Shown piece by piece: positions 10,565 through 20,820 of a DNA stretch of 25,525 nucleotides. The first letter of the stretch is position 1, and every line of letters begins with the position of its first letter. The position numbers and the translations under genes were made by a program. The DNA comes from Mucidula mucida (Eukaryota; Basidiomycota; Agaricomycetes; Agaricales; Physalacriaceae): NCBI GenBank assembly GCA_015501055.1, contig JADNYV010000488.1:1-25525 (forward strand). The letters run 5' to 3'. Below the pieces are notes generated by a model. The model searched no databases, was not told the DNA's origin, and saw only the letters and a list, made by a program, of their open reading frames with translations.

Positions 10565-12719
10565 ATGGCTCCAGTTCGTTCTGACGCCAAAGGACATGTC
10601 TGCCCGCCGTCGAATGCCACTCATCCGTCTGACCGCTGGGAATCCCTCTTTGTTTACTCCTTCATATGCAAATTTACCAGCTTGCGGGGCAAGGTGGACG
10701 GTCTCGAGAGTCCCATGGAGTGCGTCCTCTAAATTTTGGCGCCTGCTATCCTGCTCATCGTACCGCTGCTCGGTTTGGCGCTTCCAGTCTCGAAGAATGC
10801 TTGATGACGAAAGAGGCCAATCCAGTCTTGATGCAGATACTTAAAGCATTCATCCTCAACTTGCGCCCTCAGACGCGTAATTTAGGGTGAGTTTATCCAC
10901 CAGCATGTTGCTCCCATGCTTCAAGGAGCCTAACGGCACGCGTATCGCCAGCATAGAACAGATTTCCGCCACCATATCAGGCGTCCTGGCCGACTACTTC
11001 AAGACTTCCGAAAGAACGGTCTTCTGGGACGATACACTACGACGGAACGTGGATCCATTACACGACCTCCAGGGCACCTTTTTTGAGGCGAGCTGGGACC
11101 TCAAAGTACGTGTCTATATTCATCTATCCTACTCCGTGGACTGATTGTTTGTTCCGTGTAACCAGCTCAAAATCCTGCGACAACTAGTGGAACTGCAGCT
11201 GTCTCACAGCGTAGACATAAGAGCAAAAGTCGATCGCGCATGGGGCGTTGCGCCAACCAAAAGCAAGAAGAAAGAGGCCGCCACCGCGCATGTCAACACC
11301 GACCTAACGCAAGCAGATCTCCAGATTGTTCCGGTCGGTCAGGATGTCAACCGCAAACGATATTGGGTTGCAGATGGTCCGTGCGTTTTCTTCAAACCCC
11401 ACAGTTAGCCCATGTATTTGCGGGTATTTGCCACGCTGACACGCTTTTCTCGTGTTATTTTTGCTGCAACGTTTACTTCATCTTCATTCCAATCATGAGA
11501 AGGTTGCTGACTTTGGTTTCATGTAGCCTCACCGCGTATTTATGTCTCAACAAACCCTTGGAAGACAACATCGACCTTTGAGAGTATCGCCTCTACGCGA
11601 GAGGAGTTTGTAAACATCATTGAACAGCTGAAACAAGAGCTGCCTAACGATCCGGAATCTGCCCGTCCTGCTCGACCGAAAAAGGTTGAGAGTCAGCATT
11701 TAGCGCTCATCAAATCACTAGAGGAACGTGTACCTCTCATTGACGCCGAAATATCTGTGAGTATGTTTCTAGTTACATTGTGTTGATTGTTGGAGTTCGA
11801 AGGACTCACGTACCTGTTTGTCTCCGTGTCCCTTTTGACTCTGTTGTGGCTTGTTACTGATGATGATTCTTTGTTAATTCAGCGTATCGACAAGGCGCGC
11901 CGAAGAGCTGAACAGAAGTTGGCCCTTTATGCCCAAGCAGAGCTGCGCGAAACGCGAACAAGACGGCAGACCAAAAAGCCCGATTATGTGTACGCTCCAG
12001 AATATGAGAGTGATGTAAGTGTACTTCTACGCCTTTATCCGGGCTCTTCTGATGTGCTTGACGTTTATTAGGGAGGGGAAGGTGATGAGTATAAACAGGA
12101 TGATGAGGGCTTCGAGGAAGACGACGACTTTATAAACGATAACGACGAAGACGATGCTCGGCCTTCAAGGGGTCGGCGCGCAGCTCTGCCTAGTGAGAGA
12201 CGGCGATCAACTCGCACGTCAGCCCGGAATGCCAATGGGAAACGGGAATCTTCATCAGATGATCCCTGGGCTGGACTACGAGACGAACGGCGGCGCTCAA
12301 CGCGTTTGGGTTATGTCGAACCACCTCCCAAACGTGCTCGGACTGAGGAGAGTACTGTGAGCATGAACTCTGCCGAGGCCGGCCCTTCCTCGCGTCCAGA
12401 GAATGGACATGGGAATGGCATGAAATTGAAAGCTTCAGGAGCCGCGGCGCTGAAGCCTACAGAGGTGGCATTGGAACAAATTGCTGGGAAGAGGAAGTCA
12501 AAGTTTTGGGTTTATGCTGTACCTGCGGAGGCTGAGGTTGCTCCCAACAGGGGGCCAGAAGAAATTCACGACGAGGCGATGGATGTGGATGTGGATGTGG
12601 TCGTGGAACCTAACGGACATGATGCGGATTCGACGGTGTCTCATAGCAATGGGAACGGAAATGGCTCTGACTACCATCGGAGCCTGGAAGGTAGTTTGTC
12701 GCCCATGCATTCTTCATAG
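10565..12719 (+). CDS. DDT/WHIM-type chromatin-remodelling factor (RSF1-like); one frame break
   Basis: Seven exons: 10565-10719, 10788-10886, 10926-11105, 11166-11376, 11527-11756, 11883-12014, 12072-12719. They sum to 1655 nt, one base short of 552 codons. The N-terminus (WESLFVYSFICKFTSLRGK, then LMQILKAFILNLRPQTRNL) fits a DDT-like module. DLKLKILRQLVELQLSHS and VGQDVNRKRYWVADASPRIY fit WHIM-type motifs. A basic helical stretch (RIDKARRRAEQKLALYAQAEL) precedes an acidic stretch and a Ser/Arg-rich, disordered tail with a VDVDVDVV repeat. Such proteins are non-catalytic subunits that pair with ISWI ATPases to space nucleosomes; this is inferred. At exon 2's end (GGG at 10885-10887) the phase does not fit unless one G is added. 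Introns of 150 and 126 bp (11377-11526, 11757-11882) are long for this locus. Confidence 0.75.
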
Positions 12720-13277
12720 TGGTCTTTGGTCGCGCTTTTCCTGAAATATTATTATCGGGGGGACACTCTGTTCATCTTAACGTATTTGCATCGCTCATAG
12801 TCTCTTCCCAGTACTTTATACCAACATTCAGCATATGTTATTGTGTGCATGTACACTCTGTATATCCTTTAAACGCAACTTGACCTCCAGGCTCCGAGTG
12901 CGATACTTTTCTCCGCGTTGACGTAGGAATCGCGCGATATCCAATTGATGGATGTGTTATTCCGTGGAGTCTATCGATGACCGTTAACGCTCAGTAAATC
13001 CTTTCACTGTCTTTGAGAGATCAAGGACTCTTCTCTGCTTTGAGATACGCAAGTTCTATGTCTGGCGTAGGATAACAATGAGACAATGAGTAGACTCTTG
13101 AAACTGAAGTCCGGTCGAATAGGATGCAAAGGAATTGAAAACAGGGTTGAACGGCCACAAAGCCGCGATCAAAGCCACGTGGAGGCCCAGACAATCTCCT
13201 GGATGACTTGTTTTCAATCTTGACAGTCCGGACTTGCGCCTGTTGGCGCCGGAAATCCTTGACTCCCTCCCACCTTG
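12720..13277. other. Intergenic, no gene seen
   Basis: These 558 bp lie between two + strand genes and should contain the DDT/WHIM 3' UTR and the OCT1 promoter. The open frames reaching into it on the minus strand run antisense to the OCT1 5' exon and do not resemble known proteins. Confidence 0.5.
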
Positions 13278-15769
13278 ATGATTGCAAGAGTTGCCCGGAA
13301 TGTCTTGCCAAAGCCTGCTGCCCGCCCGTTTCGCTTTCGGGGCTGCCTCGTCGCCAAGCAGGAGTCTCGTCGTTCCACCCGCAAATTCTCGACAGAAACT
13401 CGGCCGACGATTCCTGCATCAGCAGACGACCGGACACTCATAACACTCTTCGACCAGCCGTCGAGCAGCTTTAGCGGCGGTCTCTTCTCCAGGACTGGAT
13501 TATTCGGGCACGAGACTTTAACGAATCCGCGGGCTCTAATCACTCTAGCCAATGCGACCTACGTACGGGCACAGCTGCTCACAAATCGTATTCTCAAGGC
13601 GCCCGAGTCTCGAGACGAAATGTTCAAGGTCGTAAAGAACCTGGACCGCCTCAGTGATATGCTGTGTGGTGTTATAGACCTCACAGAGCTCGTACGGAAC
13701 TCTCATCCTGATCGCGCCTGGGTTGACGCCGCGAATACAGCATACGAGACGTTATGCGAGTTCATGAATGTTCTGAATACTCATGTTGGCTTGTACGAAG
13801 TGCGTCGTTGTGTTGTTTAGCTGCAGTGAGCAATATTCATGCCTCTCCAGGTCTTGAAGTCTGTCCTGTCCGACCCTGACATTGTGAAGTCACTTTCACC
13901 GGAGGCATATAAGACTGCCCTTATATTCTGGCACGACTTTGAACAGTCGGCTATTGCTCTTCCGCCGGCGCAACGCGAGAAATTCGTTTCTCTATCAACA
14001 GACATCATCGTCCTTGGTCGACAATTCCTCAAGGATGCTGATGCTCTTCGGCCTCCAGCATCCATAAAACCTTCAGAACTATCTGGTCTCACAGATCAGG
14101 GCATGGGCGTTCGGCTCAAGTATCAAGCACGCTTCACGCAACGCGACTTGCTAGTTTACCCAGGCTCTTTGCAAGCGCAAATGATTATGCGTTCTGCACC
14201 AGCCGAAGAACCACGGAGAAAGATGTACATAGCAGCGAATTCGAGCTCACCGGAGCAAATCGCTACGCTAGAGCAGCTCTTACGAAAACGCGCGGAGGTC
14301 GCCCATCTTGTCGGCCACAGCAGTTACGCTGAAATGACATTGGACAGTAAGATGGCCAAGTCTCCGGGTCAGTCTTAGTTTTCGCGCTCTTTGACGCCAT
14401 GGCTTATATTCAACCATATAGAGAATGTGTCGCACTTCCTCGACGCGCTTATGGACTACACACGTCCGTATGCTAAAGCAGCAATAGGTGCTCTCAGTCG
14501 ACGCAAAGAAGCACATCTACGTACTCCACCTTACCCCATTATCCAAGCTTGGGATCGTGATTTCTATTGCCCACCCGAACCCCCGGCTCCTCCGATTTCT
14601 CTCCCCCCTTTGACTGTCGGAACCGTCTTCATGGGTCTTTCAAGGCTTTTCCGCCATCTGTACGGCGTGACTTTTCGCCCGGCAGAAACTTCCCCGGGAG
14701 AAGTCTGGCACAAGGACGTCCAGAAGCTCGAGGTCGTAGACGAGACGCAGGGTATCATTGGCTGGGTTTATGCTGATCTCTTCGCGAGACGTGGTAAAGC
14801 CAGCGGTGCTGCTCATTACACCGTCCGGTGTTCTCGGAGAACTGACGACGACGACGATGACTCGAATGCACCTGCTATCTTAGACGGCAATGAGTATAAT
14901 GTGCGTGAGTCTGTCGACTTTGAAGCTCAGAAGCGACATCGGATACCTGGGCAAGAAGGCGTATACCAACTACCTCTTGTTGTTTTATTAACGGAATTCA
15001 CTCGACCAACATTGGCTGGCGGAGCTGCGGGGCTCGAATGGCATGAAGTAAAGACGCTCTTCCATGAGATGGGACATGCCATGCACTGTAAGCTACTACT
15101 TCTTACCCATTGTAGACGTATTGCTCATTGCCTATAGCAATGCTCGGGCGGACGGACTACCAGAATGTCTCTGGCACTCGTTGTGCGACAGACTTCGTAG
15201 AGCTCCCTTCCATCCTCATGGAACATTTCCTCTCCTCGCCCGATGTTCTTTCCCTCTTCGATGTGGACTCTACAATAACTCTTCACCAGGGCGTCAACAA
15301 CACCGAGGATCCATGCCACTCCATTGACACATACTCCCAAATCCTACTCTCCGCTGTCGACCAGATTTATCACTCGTCTGGCGCCCTCGACCCTAACTTT
15401 GACTCTACTAAAGAGTATGCCAATCTGCATAATACTCGCGGATTAATACCGTACGTCGAAGGAACTTCTTACCAGACTCAATTCGGACACTTGTTTGGAT
15501 ACGGTGCCACGTATTATTCATATCTATTTGACCGGGCGATTGCCTCTAGAGTATGGAGTCATGTCTTTGCGAAGGACCCTCTTAGCCGCGCGCAGGGAGA
15601 CAAGTTCAGAGGCGAGGTGCTGCGGTATGGCGGAGGGAAGGATCCTTGGAAGATGGTAGCCGCGATCCTATCGAATCCCCAGTTGGAGAAGGGTGATGCT
15701 GAGGCTATGCGGGAAGTAGGTCGGTGGAGGATTGAAGACGAGATGGGCTTCGCCGCTGGCATGCACTGA
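13278..15769 (+). CDS. OCT1: Mitochondrial intermediate peptidase (octapeptidyl aminopeptidase), M3 metallopeptidase
   Basis: Four exons (13278-13799, 13851-14367, 14422-15087, 15138-15769) join to 2337 nt and 778 residues, the usual size for Oct1. The N-terminus is rich in Arg and Ala and poor in acidic residues ([20 protein letters not shown]), a typical matrix-targeting presequence. The zinc site is HEMGH at residues 561-565 within FHEMGHAMH, split from the next exon just after it; the third ligand is Glu590 in TDFVELPS. Oct1 removes an octapeptide from proteins already cut by the mitochondrial processing peptidase (EC 3.4.24.59). [22 protein letters not shown] near the C-terminus is also typical. 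A run of six Asp (14847-14864) sits in a surface-loop-like region. The gene is convergent with DNM1. Confidence 0.95.
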
Positions 15770-15772
15770 TGT

Positions 15773-15797
15773 ATCTTAGACGACAATATACTAAGAT
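15773..15797. terminator. 3'-end hairpin between OCT1 and DNM1
   Basis: ATCTTAG (15773-15779) pairs perfectly with CTAAGAT (15791-15797) across an 11-nt loop, starting three bases after the OCT1 stop codon. It lies in the 245 bp between two convergent genes, so it would be transcribed in the OCT1 3' UTR. A role in 3'-end formation is a guess; a 7-bp stem can occur by chance. Confidence 0.25.
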
Positions 15798-16014
15798 AAT
15801 CTCCAAGATAACTCTAATTTTGGGCTGTGATACCCAACCACGCAAAGGATCGAGGTTATGGATTATGTTAAACCTAACTACAATATGGTCATCTGGGGGT
15901 AGACATATTTTGGCATATACAAGTCTATAACACTAGCCTACAAAGAGGGTAAACGTCGAGGTCATGATTATAAATTTTGGAGTGCAGCACAAAGAACGAG
16001 ACGGAACCACTGGC

Positions 16015-18748
16015 TTACATCGCCGACATATTCACTTCCGATAACGTTTTGAACGCATCCTTGTACGCGTCTAGTAGTGCTTTCACCCTCGTCCGCTCAG
16101 CGACCAGCCCTTCGTCCTCGTTCAACATATCTGCGAATAGTTCCGGCTTGTATAGGCTGGCCACTAGGCGATTCTGCACATGCTGGCTCGTATGGTTCAC
16201 CAACAAATGCATAATCGCCTTCGGCACCAAATCCTGGATGGACTGTCGCACAATTTCAAAGTACGACGCTATGAGCGATCGGATCAAAGAGGTCTCCATT
16301 TCCTCTCGGACACTCATGTTCATCGACTCGGACGGAAGCGCTTCAATGTGACGTCCGAGAGATTTCATGTCAAAGGCAGCATTCGAACCATCGAGGCTGC
16401 GGCGTCCGGCCATAAGGCCTGAGTTCAACGTCGCGTCTGCCGTAGACGTATCCCGCCCAACGCGCTCGATCTGCCCTGTATTCGTCTGTCGGTCGGGAAC
16501 AACCGGGCCTGGGCCGTTTTGACCAAAGAAGTAATCAAGGAAGGTCTCCCTAGCCGTTCCTTTGGCTGCGCGCCCTGCTGCTCCTGTAGCAGCCATCGCG
16601 GAATGTGGTCGGTGGGGTTGTTCATGAGATACTCGATGGGGCTTTCTGACAGTAGCCGAGTTAAAGGCTGGGGCAGCAGGGTGTGCGCGATCGTGTAAGG
16701 TTGACGACACAGATCGACCACCAGTGGTGGCGCTACTAGTGGTGTCTTGGGAAGAGGCATCGTCGTCATCTTCGGCTGAAGAATTCACACCATTGACAGG
16801 TTCGGCAGAAGCTGGCTGTTAATCAATGAGGAACGTAGGGTCTTGACAGAACATAGAAACTGACCCTTGGTGGCAGCTGCGATCTACTTTGTGGGCGGGA
16901 TGCCTGCGCAGACATGGAGCCAGAGACAAAGGCCGGATGGTTGGTGTTGATATAGGCCGCTTGTATGGCAATCAGGCTTTGTGTGTACTCCGATGTGGGA
17001 TTCAACCGCTCTCGCAGGAGATCAGACACGACTTCTACGAGCTGAGCGTGTAGACGCGGGAACCGTTGCAATTCCTGTCAGGAAGTTTAGAAAGATGACT
17101 GGTTCGAAGGAGACGGGCAACATACCATGCTGGTACAATTATGGCATATCTTGACCAGCTCCTCGTATACCAACTCTACGCATCTCAAACTCGGGGCTTC
17201 CAACAACTTTATTTGCGGCTTCACTAGCAGATCAAAAGCGATCTCGGGAACAAATAAGCTCGGCCTAGGACCCATCGAATTTCTGATAGCTGTCCGTATA
17301 TCCTGATCCTCCAAATTATGGGTGGAATTAATCGAACTAAGTGCTTGGCCGAATATATCGTTGAAGATGTAGTAGATGCGTGCCCCGCCGGATAATTCCT
17401 TTGTGGAGATGTCGATGTTAGTACCATCTATGGAAGAGACAAAGTCTCGGGCAAACTGAGTCATAAGACGAAGGACAAGCGCGCCCTGTTGGTTCTTATC
17501 GCCATAGATGGCTGCGTCTCCGAACGAGCTGAGTTCCTGTTGAGCCTGGCCCATGAGGGTATTCAGGCGAGCCTTCATGTCAGGAAGCTTCTCCCGGATA
17601 TGGTTCAGTAACACCTAGGTAACGGGAATCTGTCAGCAATACGGACGAATAGGAAGATTAAGAAAAGGCAGTCGAACCTGGTTCAATGTCTTGGCCAGAT
17701 ACTTGGTACCATTCTTGTGCGCGATATTTCTATACGAAGGGTGATTTCGGAAGAAAGCTGTCTCCTTCTCCAATGCATCCTGCATGCTCTTTTCTACATT
17801 GATTTCTTGCTGACTGCGGTTTACGACGCCGATGAAGCCCAATTAAGCGGATAAACGCGCCCAGTAAGAATATCAAGTGCATTCGTGCCAGCGTCCATCA
17901 AGTCAAGTTTGGTAAGAACACCAATGGTACGTCGCCCTTGAGGATCAACGGTCCTCGCAAGTTGAAGAGATTCAGAGTTGGCTAGGTCAACGTTCGCAGC
18001 CGATACAGCGAGGATGACACTATTGGGATTAGAGATGTAGTCCAGCACGAGATTGCGTATTTGTCGCTCGATGTCACTGGGCTGGTCGCCTACCGGAATC
18101 TATACAACAATTGATTTCAACATGAAAGGAATGGACGCGCTGTGAAACGTACCTTTGTAAGACCCGGTAAATCCACCAACGTCAAGTCCAGAACGTCTGG
18201 ACTGTAAATTTTGAGGAAAATTGCCAGCTTGCTCACGCCCTTATTCTGGCCGGCCACCCTAAACGTCTCCTGTTCAATCTCCTTTCGTAACTCGTTATAA
18301 TCTGTGAACCGTTTGTCGAGGTGCAGAAATTGGCCCCATTCTGTGTAGCCTTGGTTGGGTTCGCCTTCAGCAGGAACCGGCGTGTGGATGAGCTGCAGGA
18401 CGAGAGGGCGCCGCGTGACAATACCCTGTCCTCGCGGAAGAAAATCGCGTCCAACAATGCTGACGACCAAGCAACCGTGATCAGCGTGGCTTTCATTGTA
18501 TGGTAACAACCACATACGTCTCGAGAACACTGGATTTTCCCGCCGACTGACTGCCAACCTACAATATGGTGGATGTTACGCGAGGCGCTCACTGTTCCGA
18601 GCTAACGTACCACGACCAGTTGAGGCATATCCAGCTCCCCTCCTATAAAAATGTTATAATGGTAATTTACAGGCAGTGGTAACGGCGTACCCAAATTGCT
18701 GAACGTCTCCTGCAGTCGGTTAACTAGCTTGATGAGGTCCGAATCCAT
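16015..18748 (-). CDS. DNM1: Dynamin-related GTPase for mitochondrial fission; one frame break
   Basis: The protein starts [20 protein letters not shown]. GTPase motifs follow in order: GSQSAGKSS (P-loop, made by joining exons at 18558), DLPGLTK (G3), TKLDLMDAG (G4) and VVNRSQQ (G5). The stalk includes [11 protein letters not shown] and [20 protein letters not shown] disordered insert (about 16430-16830) with [16 protein letters not shown] separates it from the GTPase effector domain ([20 protein letters not shown], then [11 protein letters not shown]). The GED and insert fit Dnm1/Drp1 better than Vps1. Dnm1 assembles on mitochondria and peroxisomes and constricts them. Exon 17678-18099 is 422 nt; between YPL and [10 protein letters not shown] (17840-17847) one base is missing, probably an A of an AAA codon. 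Without it the frame stops at 17821. Other splice sites look normal. Confidence 0.9.
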
Positions 18749-20189
18749 GATTGCGTGCGGTGTTCGTGAAAAAAGGTCGTAAGGAGTTGGAAGCACAAAA
18801 GCGCGTCGTAACGGCGAGGGTGATTATGAAAGGGCTCGGGCCGGCGAGCCGAACTCAGCTCTCGGCACGATGCGCGACGCGTCCATTAAACGCTTAGAAT
18901 ACCAACGCTCTTGCAGCAAAGTTATAGCGTTATATTCATTGGTATACGTGAGCCGAATCCACCTTCTGAAGTCAACGAGATCGAATCTAAAAACTCTACA
19001 GTCAAGTACCAGACGTCATATTTCTCTTGTATCTACACGAAGTACTGTAAAAACTGATTTTGAGCAGCCATTGTCGTCTTCAGTTGAACAATTGTAAGGC
19101 TCACGGAGAACATGCTGTTACAGGAGCGCTTTCTCTCGGATTCCGAATTTTTCTTCTGATCATCCTTGTAGAACTGTTGTAAAGAGTCTCGAAGAAATGC
19201 ATATGTGTACTACGCCTGTACCTCCCGCCAACAGAAATCTGCATTGAAACCTGCCATTGGCGGGACTGTCAAGTACGTACTTGAATGTCGCCGACATATA
19301 TGTTTTTGTGGGACGATTTGTCAGTAATAGCATGTAGCCAATGTCTCCCTATAGCGCCTCGTCTTCTTCCCTTGGGCAAAGATCGTCGTCAGAGCCCAGT
19401 ATCGTTGATCCTGCCTAAAGCTCGGAGATCCGACTTTGGCAAATCATCAAAGAGATGCACGTGAGAGCGTTCTAAACTTCTAATGACCAATGCCCACCAC
19501 GGTATGGTATGCCCTACGGGAAGCACGCTGATGCCTTTATGATACTGACTCTCACCTGAGTGTTACTCTTTTAAGGCCTTCGCTGAATTGCTGAGGACTC
19601 AGAGCCATACACACGATATGCAATTAGTAGAAGTTGACTCAACGCATACTCAGAATGGGTCAGGCCGAAGGAGTACCTGAGACACGCACACAGAGCTACT
19701 TGTCAATTCAGTCTGTTCCACCACATGTCTCAGGCCACAAGAATAACCTAGAACCGCCTTTTCGCGTTAAGCGGCATCCATGTTGACGGCTCGTACACAA
19801 TGCGATGGTACGACACATGTCATTCCTGCAAGGATTCATCAATCATCAACGCCATATCTGTCTGTAACGATAATTGAAGACTGGAAGTCAACCCGAGTGA
19901 CGAATCCTACCGCCTCAATAGCAGGACGCATAAATAGAAAAGCGAGTCAATCTATTTCAAACAGCATACCTTATGCAACTTTCTTTTGGCCGAGCCGTTG
20001 GCTGAACTATGAGTGATAGGCAAAGGTGAACAGTGCCTTTTGATCAGAAGAGACGATCTGAGCTCACGTCGGAAGGTAAAGCAAAGACACCGCAATTATG
20101 TGCTAAGCACAGCTAAAAAATGACTTTCCACAGAAGGAGTCGAGCGAGTGTCAAAAATGAAGACGACCATAGCCGAAGAGGTACAGAGC
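18749..20189. other. Long intergenic stretch, no gene recognised
   Basis: About 1.4 kb upstream of DNM1 without any frame that reads as a conserved protein; the open frames are short and interrupted. No tRNA, transposon end or tandem array was recognised. A short stem (GGCTCG...CGAGCC, about 18835-18852) sits roughly 90 bp upstream of the DNM1 ATG. The DNM1 promoter must lie at the left end. Confidence 0.45.
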
Positions 20190-20252
20190 AATATACGAGC
20201 AATTTCAGTTTATGATTGGTGCTGCCAGTGTACGAAAGAACACGCAAGAGAG

Positions 20253-20597
20253 TCACTGTAGCTCGCCAGGAACTTGAAGAGCAAGGAACCCGTCCTGAAC
20301 GCAAGTCCGATGATGAAACAGAAGCTTGTAATCGAGACCACCGAACCAGTCTCTGCCAGTCTTGCTCAGCCCCGAGTCCTTGCGATTCGGCGTTATTACG
20401 GCGTCCACATGTAATACCGCTACTTTGAAGAACGAATGAAAAGCGTGGAAGAGAGTGTCAGAATCATCTGACCACAGAGCGTCCGGAGTGTCATAAACCG
20501 CCAGTAAAGCTGAGAGTTGCCTAAGCTGCGGGATCGCCACGAGGAAATAGGAGAAAAGGAGGCGAGAAAGCACATCTCGTACTGAGATAGAGGTCAT
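20253..20597 (-). CDS. Hypothetical small protein, unrecognised
   Basis: A single open frame encodes 114 residues from an ATG at 20597. The first 80 residues read like protein (RDVLSRLLFSYFLVAIPQL, then YDTPDALWSDDSDTLFHAFH and VAVLHVDAVI): two amphipathic or hydrophobic helices around an acidic turn. The last 30 residues look less convincing, and an intron starting near 20350 could splice to the next frame, extending the gene to about 20113. I recognise no family. It would be divergent from the O-fucosyltransferase-like gene with 223 bp between the ATGs. It may equally be a chance frame. Confidence 0.3.
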   Translation of the reverse strand: MTSISVRDVLSRLLFSYFLVAIPQLRQLSALLAVYDTPDALWSDDSDTLFHAFHSFFKVAVLHVDAVITPNRKDSGLSKTGRDWFGGLDYKLLFHHRTCVQDGFLALQVPGELQ

Positions 20598-20633
20598 AAC
20601 GCGTTGAAAACTTGAACGCAGGAAGAAAAGCTG

Positions 20634-20653
20634 CTCGATGATCGATGATCGAG
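20634..20653. repeat. Near-perfect 20-bp palindrome rich in GATC
   Basis: Twenty bases starting CTCGATGATC and ending GATGATCGAG pair in 9 of 10 positions. GAGATCAAGATCGAG follows directly, so GATC recurs several times within 33 bp. It lies in the space upstream of the O-fucosyltransferase-like gene, 168 bp before its ATG. It could be a binding site for a dimeric regulator; no known motif is claimed. Confidence 0.35.
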
Positions 20654-20820
20654 ATCAAGATCGAGACTGTTTCGGCAACCCGCATGAGGCGCACTCAGAC
20701 GGCAGAATCAGCCCTGGATCAGTTTGTCTCTCAAGTGTCCGTACATAATGCCACATTTATCCTCTAGTATCACTAAAGCCCCGGTCTTCCCTCCCTTCCT
20801 ATTCCCATCTGGTGCAACTT

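Noticed and set aside
12576..12602. GATGTG hexanucleotide repeat as a microsatellite of interest
   Set aside because: Only a few copies, in frame as VDVDVDVV within the disordered tail of the DDT/WHIM protein.
13021..13552. Minus-strand frames of 138 and 112 codons
   Set aside because: Antisense to the OCT1 presequence exon and its promoter; high GC content makes such frames common.
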